A stretch of 32,103 nucleotides of DNA, taken from JAVBLG01 sp031553655. GTDB lineage: Bacteria; Desulfobacterota; Desulfovibrionia; Desulfovibrionales; Desulfovibrionaceae. Every line of letters begins with the position of its first letter. Positions within the stretch are counted from its first letter, which is position 1. The notes under the pieces are model-generated. The model did no database searches. It was not told the DNA's origin and was given only the letters and a program-made list of their open reading frames with translations. Below are positions 24,529 through 32,103 of the stretch, in pieces. The translations under genes were made by a program, and so were the position numbers. The stretch is taken from positions 1-32,103 of the forward strand of contig JAVBLG010000114.1 in NCBI GenBank assembly GCA_031553655.1. The letters are read 5' to 3'.

Positions 24529-25771
24529 CGCTATAGTTGTTGGAGCGGGTCTTTCCGGAATTATGGCGGCCCTGGCCATAGCCGATTCCGGCCGCAAGGT
24601 GGCCGTGCTGGCCCAGGGGGCCGCGGCCCTGTCCATAGCCAGTGGCTGTGTGGACGTTCTCGGGTATGTAAACCGCAAACTGGTGCGCGAAGATCCCTTT
24701 GCGGCCATGGCCGGGTTGCCCCCGGAGCATCCATACAGCATAATCGGCGCGGACGCGACGCGTGAGGCGCTGAATTTTTTCATAAAGCAGTGCCATGCCC
24801 ACAATCACCCGCTCATGCGCGGGTCGGACAATCTTTTTGTGCCCACCGTGGCCGGCACCTTCAAGCCAACGTATATCTGCCCGCCCAGTCATAATACGCA
24901 AAAAATGCTCAAAGCGGATATAATCAACGTGGTCAGCCTTGAAGGAATGAGGGACTGCAACTCGGGGCTGATTGCCGCTTCGCTGCGCGAGCGCGAAAAA
25001 TTCAAAGACAAGGACATACGCGCCCATGTGTTGCGCCAACCACTCATAAACGCCAGGCGCAATCCCTCGCCTCTGGACGTAGCCCGTTATGTAGACACCG
25101 AAGAAGGCCTGGAATGGCTGGTAGACAGCCTGAGCCCTATGGCCGCCTCCAATGCGGTTATCATACTGCCGCCCATTCTGGGTGTTGTGCGCCACGATCT
25201 GTGCTGGCAGGCGGCTTCGTCGCTGCCCGGCGGCGTGGTGGAAATGCTGGCCCTCCCTCCGGGTGTTGGCGGCATGCGCCTCAACCGCACCCTTTCGCGC
25301 GTGCTTGGCCGCGCCAATATTCCGGTGCTGGAAAATCTTAGTGTTTCCGGGGCCAGAACCGAAAACGGACGCTGCATGGCACTGCTGGCCAAAGGCCCGG
25401 ACAAAGAGCGCGTTTACAAGGCCGAAGCCTTTATAATAGCCACCGGGGGGTTTCTTGGTGGCGGGCACACGGCCATGCCCGGCAAGGCCGTTGAAAATAT
25501 TTTCGGAATCGACCTTGGCGCGCCCAAAAATCATATGGATTGGTCCGAAGAGGATATTTTCGGCAACCATGTCTATTCCAAACTGGGGGTGAAGGTAAAC
25601 ACCCGCATGAACCCTGTGAACGAAGACGGAAAGCCGCTTTTTGGAAATGTGTTCTTTGCCGGGCGCGCCCTGGCCGGATATGATTTCGCCACTGAAAAAA
25701 GCGGACACGGAGTAGCCATCGCCACCGGTTTCAGAGCCGCGCAAAGCGTGAACGAGCTTAGCCATGCATAA
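24512..25771 (+). CDS. glpB: Anaerobic glycerol-3-phosphate dehydrogenase subunit B
   Basis: A 419-residue FAD/FMN protein, the same length as E. coli GlpB. It begins with MARIYDAIVVGAGLSGIMAALAIADSG, a dinucleotide-binding fold, and ends with FFAGRALAGYDFATEKSGHGVAIATGF, the flavin-binding end of the family. In-frame ATGs lie at 24500, 24506 and 24512; the last is preferred because it gives the family start and length, but the ribosome-binding site (GGAT) is weak. It overlaps glpA by 17 bases and glpC by 8, so the three subunits are translated in a coupled manner. It passes electrons from GlpA to GlpC. Confidence 0.93.
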   Translation: MARIYDAIVVGAGLSGIMAALAIADSGRKVAVLAQGAAALSIASGCVDVLGYVNRKLVREDPFAAMAGLPPEHPYSIIGADATREALNFFIKQCHAHNHPLMRGSDNLFVPTVAGTFKPTYICPPSHNTQKMLKADIINVVSLEGMRDCNSGLIAASLREREKFKDKDIRAHVLRQPLINARRNPSPLDVARYVDTEEGLEWLVDSLSPMAASNAVIILPPILGVVRHDLCWQAASSLPGGVVEMLALPPGVGGMRLNRTLSRVLGRANIPVLENLSVSGARTENGRCMALLAKGPDKERVYKAEAFIIATGGFLGGGHTAMPGKAVENIFGIDLGAPKNHMDWSEEDIFGNHVYSKLGVKVNTRMNPVNEDGKPLFGNVFFAGRALAGYDFATEKSGHGVAIATGFRAAQSVNELSHA

Positions 25772-26960
25772 TATCATGAAGAACCAGCCCAATCCCGACA
25801 AATGCATCGCCTGCAACACTTGCCTGGCTTTTTGCCCGGTGGCCAGAGCCACTTCCGATTTTCTGGGCCCCCGGCTCATAGGCCCGGCCTTTGAGCGTTT
25901 CCGACTCCTGGGCCTTTCCGAGGAAGAGTCGCTGCATTTTTGCTCCAACTGCAAAAGCTGCGACATTTCCTGCCCGTCCATGGTGCCCATATCCACCTTC
26001 AACATGTTGGCCAGGGCCGCCGGCTACAAACGCAAAAAACCGCCCCTGCGCGACTATGTGCTGGCCCACGGCGAAGTTCTGGCCCGCCTGTTCCGGCATG
26101 TGCCGGCGGCGCTTAAAAATTTCGGAATGAACAACGCTATCAGCAGGCTGATTCTATCCAAACTGGGTATATCGTATCAGGCCAGTCTGCCACCGTTCGC
26201 GCCGGAATATTTTTACGTCAAAGCCAAAAAAATTCCCCAGGAACCACACAAAGAAAAAGTGGCCTACTTCCCCGGTTGCTACATCAACTACTATGATCCG
26301 CAGGCCGGACTGGACATGGTGTGGGCTTTGAACCGGGCCGGGTACGAGGTTGTTTTTCCCGAGGAGTTTGTGTGCTGCGGTCTGCCGCTGGTGTCCAACG
26401 GCTTCTGGCAGGACGCGCGCGAAAACGCCGCCCGCAACATCAAGGCCATGACCGAATTCGCGGCCAAGGGCATAAAAGTGATCACCGGCTGCCCCAGTTG
26501 CGCTTTGATGCTTAAAAAAGATTATCCGGAATATTTTCCCGACATTGCCGCCGAAGACATTTGCGCCAATCTGGAAGATATATGCGAACTGCTTCTGGAA
26601 CGTCTGGAACCTTTCCGAGAGCGGGTGGAACCTGTTTATGAGCGCCTTTTCTACCATGCCCCGTGCCATTTACGCGTACAGGGCATTGGACTGCCAGGCC
26701 TGGAGCTGCTGCGCGTTTTCTACAGCCATGTTGAAGAAGCCAAGGCCGGATGCTGCGGCATTTCCGGCAGCTACGGTTTTAAAAAGGACAAATACCCCAT
26801 AGCCATGAGCGTGGGTGAAGATCTGTTCAGGGCTATGCGCGAAAGCCGGGCGGAAATATCTTCCTCCGAATGCGGCACCTGCCGCCTGCAAATGACCCAC
26901 GGAACTGGCATGTCCGCCTTGCACCCGGTAAGTTTGGTACGCCGCGCCGTGCGCGAATAA
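25764..26960 (+). CDS. glpC: Anaerobic glycerol-3-phosphate dehydrogenase subunit C
   Basis: A 398-residue iron-sulfur anchor subunit. Two [4Fe-4S] motifs lie at C14/C17/C20/C24 and C60/C63/C66/C70. Two CCG domains follow, with VCCGLPL and GCCGISGSYG, the signature of the HdrB/GlpC/LctE family. The start at 25764 overlaps glpB by eight bases; an alternative ATG at 25776 has no better site. It attaches the dehydrogenase to the membrane and reduces quinone. A terminator follows, so glpABC is a closed operon. No glycerol kinase or facilitator is in the window. Confidence 0.95.
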   Translation: MHNIMKNQPNPDKCIACNTCLAFCPVARATSDFLGPRLIGPAFERFRLLGLSEEESLHFCSNCKSCDISCPSMVPISTFNMLARAAGYKRKKPPLRDYVLAHGEVLARLFRHVPAALKNFGMNNAISRLILSKLGISYQASLPPFAPEYFYVKAKKIPQEPHKEKVAYFPGCYINYYDPQAGLDMVWALNRAGYEVVFPEEFVCCGLPLVSNGFWQDARENAARNIKAMTEFAAKGIKVITGCPSCALMLKKDYPEYFPDIAAEDICANLEDICELLLERLEPFRERVEPVYERLFYHAPCHLRVQGIGLPGLELLRVFYSHVEEAKAGCCGISGSYGFKKDKYPIAMSVGEDLFRAMRESRAEISSSECGTCRLQMTHGTGMSALHPVSLVRRAVRE

Positions 26961-26990
26961 CGGCAAGCCGCGGCAGCAAATTACGATCGG

Positions 26991-27019
26991 GCGGTCCGCG
27001 AATGCGGGCCGCTTTTTTT
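26991..27019 (+). terminator. Rho-independent terminator of glpABC
   Basis: A 9-bp stem with one G-U (26991-26999 with 27004-27012), four-base loop and seven T residues. Confidence 0.85.
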
Positions 27020-27426
27020 ATTAATTTTGGCTTATATTTTGCATAATTATTAATTTATGAAGCATTTTTTTCATATATGTCGCAATAACAAACAAAATTT
27101 TGACGGCGCACTATATTTTTTTTAACCATTTAATTATAATGGATAAATAAAAGCAACATGCATAACTATTATATTATAATGAGTAAATAAAAAATAATAT
27201 TCGCAAAGCTCTTTACTAACTATATGAGATTAAATAATATACTGTTATAATTTATGATGCGTGACGTCTCTCCGCCGTGCCTGCTGAATGTATCAGTCGG
27301 GTACGGCTTAACTATACTCCACATGCGGGTGGAGCTGTAAAAGGCGAAGGTGCGCCGAGGGGTGAGATGCGGCTTAACGATACTTCACATGCGGGTGGAG
27401 TATAAAAATTTTTTTACGGAAAAAAT
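27020..27426. other. AT-rich upstream region of the tandem MCP genes
   Basis: A gene-free 400-base stretch, strongly AT-rich from about 27020 to 27250, unlike the rest of the window. It carries a repeated 20-base motif (27133-27152 and 27173-27192, 18 of 20 identical) containing TTATAAT. No clear flagellar sigma28 site was found here. A more GC-rich part (27255-27400) holds the duplicated hairpin described separately. Confidence 0.5.
27304..27400 (+). repeat. Tandem duplicated hairpin motif upstream of MCP
   Basis: Two near-identical 31-base units, 27304-27334 and 27370-27400, start 66 bases apart. Each reads CGGCTTAAC, then ATACT, then a CTCCAC-type arm, loop ATGCGG, and GTGGAG. The arms pair in both copies, and the second unit extends to 8 bp with one G-U. 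The last unit ends 26 bases before the MCP start codon. Confidence 0.6.
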
Positions 27427-29832
27427 ATGACTACCAAAATCAAGATTATTGCGGGTTTCTCTCTAATGGTAATTTTGTTGGCCACTTTAAGCGCCATATC
27501 CTATGGCGATTTGCAGAGCACAGCCAAAGACGTCATTGAATACGACAGATTGGCTAAATTCAACGCCTCCACGAGCGACCTCACTACTGATCTCAGCGAT
27601 GTCGAGGGCGGAGTTTTCAGATTTCTTGACGACAAAAAAGCCGAACATATGGATTTTGTCGTCAGCAGGCTTGACTTGGTCGCGCAAAAAATACAAGAAT
27701 GCCAAACCCTTGTTGCGCGAACCGACAGACGCGCCGTGCTTGAACAACTTAGCAGATCTAATCAGGACTTGCGCACCCTCCAACAAAGAATCAGGATTAA
27801 CGTAACCGAGGGCTACAGGCAATATAGCGATGTGGTCATACCCAGCTCGCGTGAACTGGGTAAAAAACTCCTGGAATTTTCCGAACTGGCCCGCACCTCC
27901 GGAGTTCTTGATACTCTTTTCGCCAGTTCCAACGCCTTGCACGAATTCACCTATGTGCGTTCGGTTTTGAGCCGCTTTGCGGAAAGCCGTTCCACCGCCG
28001 ATGCCGAACGTACCCAGATGTTTGTTGACAAACAAAAAGAAGCTGTAGCCGCGATAGTGCCTCAAACCGCCACCGGAAAAAAGCTCAAGGCCGACGTGGA
28101 CAAGGCTTTTAATAGCCTGAATGATTCTGTTCAGATTATGAGGGCCAAGTTTGCCGAGGCGCAGCGTGACATCGCCACCTTGCGTGACACCCTCAAAAAT
28201 ATGAGCAACTCCGCCACAAAGCTCAGCGATGAAGTGGACGCTCAGTCCAGGAATCTGGGCGAAGGCATGAAACGCGAAACCGCCAAGGCCCAAAAAGAAT
28301 TGCTGATAATCGTCGCTGTCGGTTTGCTCCTCGGCATTGCCTGCGCCATTTTCATAGTATTTGGCCTTATCAAAGTTCTACGTGAAATGTCTGATTTCGC
28401 CGGAGCCGTTGCCAAAGGCGATTTCGGCTATCGCATCAATATCAGGGAAAAAGGCGAGATTGGCGCTATGGTAACAGCCATGCGCGACATTCCCCGCACA
28501 CTGGAAGATGTAATCAGCCAGGCTCGTAACCTTGCCAACAGCATCTCCTCGGGGCATATGCGCGAACGTCTCAATGCTTCCAAATTGCCCGGCTCTTTCG
28601 GGGAAATAGCCACTTCCACCAATGCTGTGGGCGATGCCTATCTTAGTCTGCTTGATGCCATGGACCTTCCCATTATGGCCTGCGACACAAACAACAGCAT
28701 AGTCTTCCTCAACCGCCCGGCCCAGAACGTGGTGGGGGGCAATCATGTCAACCGCAGGTGCGCCGATCTGCTCAAGGCTCCGGAATGCGGCACAAGCAAC
28801 TGCGTGGGCAATTGCTCTGTGAGTAAAAATGGTCCTCACAGCGCGGAAACAGTGTTGTCCGTGGGCGGCAAGCAAATTAACGTATACGTAACATCCCTGC
28901 CCCTGCGCGATCTTGGCAACAAGGTGGTGGGCTATGTGGAAGTGCTCACCGACCTTACCGCAATCAGAACCCAGCAGGCTGCTGTAATGAAGGCCGTGGC
29001 CCAGGCTTCGGAAATATCCGACCGCGTGGCCGCCGCTTCCGAAGAATTGGCCGCCCAGGTGGAACAGATTTCCCGAGGTTCGGAACGTCAACGGTCGAGA
29101 GTGGAATCAACGGCCAGCGCCATGAGTGAAATGAACTCGACTGTGCTTGAGGTAGCCCGCAATGCGGGTCAGGCTTCGGAACGCAGTGAAGACACTCGCA
29201 AAAGAGCCGAAGGCGGAGCGGAACTGGTCAATAGCGTGGTGCGAGCCATCAATACGGTCAATACTGTGGCCAATCACCTGCAAACCAATATGCAGGAGCT
29301 GGGGCACCAGGCCGAAAGCATCGGCGGGGTTATGAACGTTATTTCCGACATCGCCGACCAGACCAACCTCCTAGCTCTTAATGCCGCTATCGAAGCCGCC
29401 AGAGCCGGGGAAGCCGGGCGCGGTTTCGCCGTGGTGGCCGACGAAGTGCGTAAGTTGGCGGAAAATACCATGAGGGCCACTCAGGAAGTTGGAGCCAACA
29501 TCAACGCCATTCAAAATTCCGCCAAGGTGAACATAGACGAAGTGGGCAATGCGGCCAAAAGCGTAACTGAAGCCACGGATCTGGCTAACTCTTCGGGCAC
29601 GGCCCTTAAGGAAATTGTGGAGCTGGCAGCGGCCAACTCGTCCATAGTAACCTCCATTGCCACGGCGGCCGAGCAGCAGAGCGCCACGTCCGAGGAAATA
29701 AATCAGGCTGTGGAAGAAATAAGCCGCATTACCAACGAAACCTCCGACGGCATGGTGCAGTCGTCCGCGGCGGTACAGGATCTTTCACGTATGGCTCAGG
29801 AATTGAGGAGAGTCATGGAAACCCTCAGATAG
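27427..29832 (+). CDS. Methyl-accepting chemotaxis protein with PAS domain, 801 aa
   Basis: A membrane chemoreceptor. The first membrane segment is at about 7-25, then a large helical periplasmic sensor (about 26-290, of the helical-bimodular size class), a second membrane segment (about 293-317), HAMP (about 318-370), PAS (about 405-520) and the signalling domain with the conserved IADQTNLLALNAAIEAARAG tip. The PAS domain has four cysteines spaced C-x8-C-x4-C-x3-C, found also in the next gene. The start at 27427 follows a weak A-rich site with no clear Shine-Dalgarno. It has no CheR-binding pentapeptide. The ligand is not known. It is followed by a strong terminator and a second MCP of the same type, so the two look like a tandem duplication. 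Confidence 0.95.
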   Translation: MTTKIKIIAGFSLMVILLATLSAISYGDLQSTAKDVIEYDRLAKFNASTSDLTTDLSDVEGGVFRFLDDKKAEHMDFVVSRLDLVAQKIQECQTLVARTDRRAVLEQLSRSNQDLRTLQQRIRINVTEGYRQYSDVVIPSSRELGKKLLEFSELARTSGVLDTLFASSNALHEFTYVRSVLSRFAESRSTADAERTQMFVDKQKEAVAAIVPQTATGKKLKADVDKAFNSLNDSVQIMRAKFAEAQRDIATLRDTLKNMSNSATKLSDEVDAQSRNLGEGMKRETAKAQKELLIIVAVGLLLGIACAIFIVFGLIKVLREMSDFAGAVAKGDFGYRINIREKGEIGAMVTAMRDIPRTLEDVISQARNLANSISSGHMRERLNASKLPGSFGEIATSTNAVGDAYLSLLDAMDLPIMACDTNNSIVFLNRPAQNVVGGNHVNRRCADLLKAPECGTSNCVGNCSVSKNGPHSAETVLSVGGKQINVYVTSLPLRDLGNKVVGYVEVLTDLTAIRTQQAAVMKAVAQASEISDRVAAASEELAAQVEQISRGSERQRSRVESTASAMSEMNSTVLEVARNAGQASERSEDTRKRAEGGAELVNSVVRAINTVNTVANHLQTNMQELGHQAESIGGVMNVISDIADQTNLLALNAAIEAARAGEAGRGFAVVADEVRKLAENTMRATQEVGANINAIQNSAKVNIDEVGNAAKSVTEATDLANSSGTALKEIVELAAANSSIVTSIATAAEQQSATSEEINQAVEEISRITNETSDGMVQSSAAVQDLSRMAQELRRVMETLR

Positions 29833-29893
29833 CGGTCAGGCTGGCCCGGACACGAAATATACGTAACGTACTGAAGGCAATAAGTTAATTAAA

Positions 29894-29934
29894 ACAGACG
29901 GCCGGTAGCTTTAAGCGCCCGGCCGTCTGTTTTT
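29894..29934 (+). terminator. Rho-independent terminator after the first tandem MCP
   Basis: A perfect 12-bp stem (29894-29905 with 29919-29930) and five T residues at 29930-29934. Confidence 0.9.
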
Positions 29935-29959
29935 GCTGGCCAACAGCCACTTTTAGGTA

Positions 29960-29987
29960 TAAAGAGATCATATTTTGATGCCGATAA
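29960..29987 (+). promoter_or_regulatory. Flagellar sigma28-type promoter for the second MCP
   Basis: TAAA at 29960-29963 and an exact GCCGATAA at 29980-29987, separated by 16 bases (consensus 15). It points to the MCP at 30187 with a leader of about 190 bases. Chemoreceptor genes are classic FliA targets, so this is plausible. Confidence 0.65.
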
Positions 29988-30186
29988 TAAACAATATCTC
30001 ATTATAATCTCCCTGCCCCAAACGGTGTTGGCCGCGTCGTTTCAGGGCTTACCCGCACCGGCCGGAGCTTATATTGCAAAAATGGCATATCGCCAATCAT
30101 GATATCCTAGGGCAATGGCCTATGGGCTGTCTCCAAACTGTAACCCCCTAACCGTGCAACATGGCAAAGGACGCCAAGGGAGCAAT

Positions 30187-32103
30187 ATGACCACCAAGAT
30201 TAAAATCATCGCCGGTTTTTCTTTTATGGTAATACTGTTGGCAGCTGTAAGCGGCATAGCCTACAGAGACTTGCAGGGCACCTCCATCGACTTTATCGAA
30301 TTCAACCGCCTGTCCAAATTCAATGCCGCCAGCAGTGACATGACTTACTACCTCAGTGACGTGGAAACCGGAGTCTACCGCTTCCTCGACGACAAAAAAA
30401 GCGAGAACATGGATTTTGCGTCCAAGCGGCTGGATCTTGCCATCCAAAAAATAAAGGATTGCCTGAGCGTTGTTGTAAGGTCTGATCGTCGTTCCGCGCT
30501 GGAAAAAATGGATAGAGACGCGCAAAGCCTGCGCTCTGTGCAGGACAAAATCAAGGTGGCGGCGCTTGATGGCTACAAGCAGTATAATAGCGTGGTGCAG
30601 CCGGCCGCCCGTGAAGTAGGCGCAAAACTCATGGGCATTGCTGAATTGGCCCAAAGCATAGGCGCAAATGACGTGGCCTACAATATTTCCGCCTCTCTGG
30701 ACAGGCTGGCTTATGCCCGTTCGGCCTTGAGTCGTTTTGCCGAAACCCGGTCCAAAGAAGATTCGGAAAGGTCCCTGACTCGCATAAATGAATTGAAGCA
30801 GGCTATAGGCTCTATCGTGCCCAAGCTGGAATCTGGCAGGATTCTCAAGGTGGAAACTGAAAAGGCCTTTAACACGCTGTTTGACGCCTATAAGTTTATG
30901 GATGCCAAGTATGCGGAAACCCAGCAAAACCTTAGCATATTACGTGAAACCCTGAACTCGATCATTGATACCGCCGGCAAGATGAGCAGCGAAGTAGATA
31001 AGGACGCGCTGGCCAAAGGCACGAACATGCAGGCCGACACCGCCCTGGCCCAGAAGGAATTGTTCTTCACCGCCATATTCGGCCTGCTGGCGGGCGCGGG
31101 CTGCGCCCTGTTTATAGTAATCGGGCTTATCCGAGTGCTGCGCGAAATGTCGGGCTTTGCGGGGGCCATTGCCAAGGGCGATTTCAAGTATCAAATCAAG
31201 GTCAAGGAAAGGGGCGAAATCGGAACCATGGTTACGGCCATGCAGGCCATTCCCTCCACTTTGGACAGTGTTATCAATCAGGCCCGCAGCCTTGCCAACC
31301 ACATATCTTCGGGGCACATGCGTGAGCGACTTGATGCTTCCAAACTGCCCGGAACCTTCGGCGAAATCGCCACTTCCACCAATGCCGTGGGCGATGCCTA
31401 CCTGGGCCTGCTCGACTCCATGGACCTTCCGATCATGGCTGGAGACATGAATAACAATTTGGTTTTTCTCAACAAAGCCTGCCAGAATGTCCTTGGAGGC
31501 AATAAAATCAATCAAAAGTGCTCCGATCTCTTCAAATCTCCGGCATGTAACAACCGCGAGTGCTACGGGCTTTGCTCCGCCAACAAAAATTCCGCCCAAG
31601 GCGGAGAAACCACGGCCAATATCGGCGGCAAGCAGATGAATATCGCCGTCAACTCCCTGCCTCTGCATGATCTGAATAACAAGGTTGTGGGCTATGTTGA
31701 AGTTATAACCGACCTTACCGCAATAAGAACTCAGCAAGCCGCCGTAATGAAGGCCGTGGCCCAGGCTTCGGACATTTCCGACCGCGTGGCCGCTGCCTCC
31801 GAACAGCTGGCCGCCCAGGTGGAGCAGATTTCGCGCGGCGCGGAACGGCAGCGCTCACGCGTGGAATCCACAGCCAGCGCCATGAGCGAAATGAATTCCA
31901 CAGTGCTTGAAGTGGCCCGCAACGCGGGGCAGGCTTCGGAACAAAGCGAAGACACCCGCAAAAAGGCCGAAGGCGGAGCGAATCTGGTCAACCGCGTGGT
32001 GCAGTCCATCAATACAGTCAACACCGTGGCCAATAACTTACAGACTAATATGCAGGAATTGGGACATCAGGCCGAGAGCATCGGCGGGGTAATGAACGTA
32101 ATT
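30187..32103 (+). CDS. Methyl-accepting chemotaxis protein with PAS domain (3' end runs off the window)
   Basis: The frame is open for 639 codons up to the last base. The order is as in the upstream neighbour: membrane segment near the N-terminus, a long helical periplasmic region, second membrane segment around residues 293-317, HAMP, PAS with cysteines C-x8-C-x4-C-x3-C, then the methylation helices. The cytoplasmic half is very close to that of the gene at 27427, while the periplasmic half is much more diverged, so the ligand probably differs. AAGGGAG (30176-30182) sets the ATG at 30187, and a sigma28-like promoter lies upstream. The last 139 bases equal bases 1-139 of the window; continuing at base 140 yields a total of 801 residues. 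Confidence 0.95.
   Translation, partial: MTTKIKIIAGFSFMVILLAAVSGIAYRDLQGTSIDFIEFNRLSKFNAASSDMTYYLSDVETGVYRFLDDKKSENMDFASKRLDLAIQKIKDCLSVVVRSDRRSALEKMDRDAQSLRSVQDKIKVAALDGYKQYNSVVQPAAREVGAKLMGIAELAQSIGANDVAYNISASLDRLAYARSALSRFAETRSKEDSERSLTRINELKQAIGSIVPKLESGRILKVETEKAFNTLFDAYKFMDAKYAETQQNLSILRETLNSIIDTAGKMSSEVDKDALAKGTNMQADTALAQKELFFTAIFGLLAGAGCALFIVIGLIRVLREMSGFAGAIAKGDFKYQIKVKERGEIGTMVTAMQAIPSTLDSVINQARSLANHISSGHMRERLDASKLPGTFGEIATSTNAVGDAYLGLLDSMDLPIMAGDMNNNLVFLNKACQNVLGGNKINQKCSDLFKSPACNNRECYGLCSANKNSAQGGETTANIGGKQMNIAVNSLPLHDLNNKVVGYVEVITDLTAIRTQQAAVMKAVAQASDISDRVAAASEQLAAQVEQISRGAERQRSRVESTASAMSEMNSTVLEVARNAGQASEQSEDTRKKAEGGANLVNRVVQSINTVNTVANNLQTNMQELGHQAESIGGVMNVI

Noticed and set aside
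27304..27400. CRISPR or cyclic-di-GMP riboswitch for the repeated hairpin units
   Set aside because: Only two units with no spacer pattern, and no conserved GEMM core was seen.
1..32103. Window as a plasmid, phage or integrative element, because its ends overlap
   Set aside because: No replication, partition, integrase, transposase or structural phage gene was seen, and several housekeeping genes are present. The overlap is inside a gene family prone to repeats.

Overview
The window looks like a chromosomal segment of a sulfate-reducing Desulfovibrionaceae bacterium with moderate GC. The main clues are a bacterioferritin that closely resembles Desulfovibrio desulfuricans Bfr, followed by a rubredoxin with the rare C-x4-C first knuckle of rubredoxin-2. 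A PxxKW cysteine-rich protein, a tungsten-type aldehyde:ferredoxin oxidoreductase with its ferredoxin, anaerobic glpABC and several large chemoreceptors fit the same picture. No plasmid replication, phage, transposase or CRISPR gene was seen, and housekeeping genes (mnmG, an rlmD-like methyltransferase, pyrK-pyrD) argue against a mobile replicon.

Layout. 1-628: 3' end of a methyl-accepting chemotaxis protein (MCP). 798-3379: a small orphan gene, then a minus-strand pair of exported carboxylesterase and NimA-like flavoprotein. 3506-6472: PxxKW protein, mnmG, and a convergent YkgJ-type cysteine-cluster gene. 6465-10451: FUSC membrane protein coupled to the YkgJ gene, divergent BenE transporter, DUF486 membrane protein. 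10613-13088: a structured repeat, nitroreductase, PerR/Fur regulator, bfr and rubredoxin. 13214-15733: a long palindrome over the cyd promoter, then cydAB, followed by a second copy of the structured repeat. 16056-18295: orphan rfbA overlapping the rlmD-like gene. 18593-20347: pyrK-pyrD. 20446-22627: four-cluster ferredoxin and AOR. 22918-26960: glpABC. 27427-end: two tandem 801-residue-type MCPs, the second running off the window.

Functionally, the middle block is an oxygen and iron stress module: PerR-type repressor, iron storage by Bfr, its electron donor rubredoxin, and cytochrome bd quinol oxidase. The right part handles anaerobic redox carbon metabolism: glycerol-3-phosphate oxidation into the quinone pool, aldehyde oxidation to ferredoxin, and pyrimidine synthesis through the NAD-linked PyrK/PyrD enzyme.

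Two structural points stand out. First, bases 1-139 are identical to bases 31965-32103, and joining the ends through that overlap restores an intact 801-residue MCP, the same length as its neighbour. The sequence is therefore circularly closed or was cut or assembled at an MCP repeat. Second, two intergenic copies of a 208-bp element (10613-10820 and 15732-15939) share a five-hairpin architecture in which the stem bases change in compensating pairs, with complementary termini. This is the best candidate here for something undescribed.
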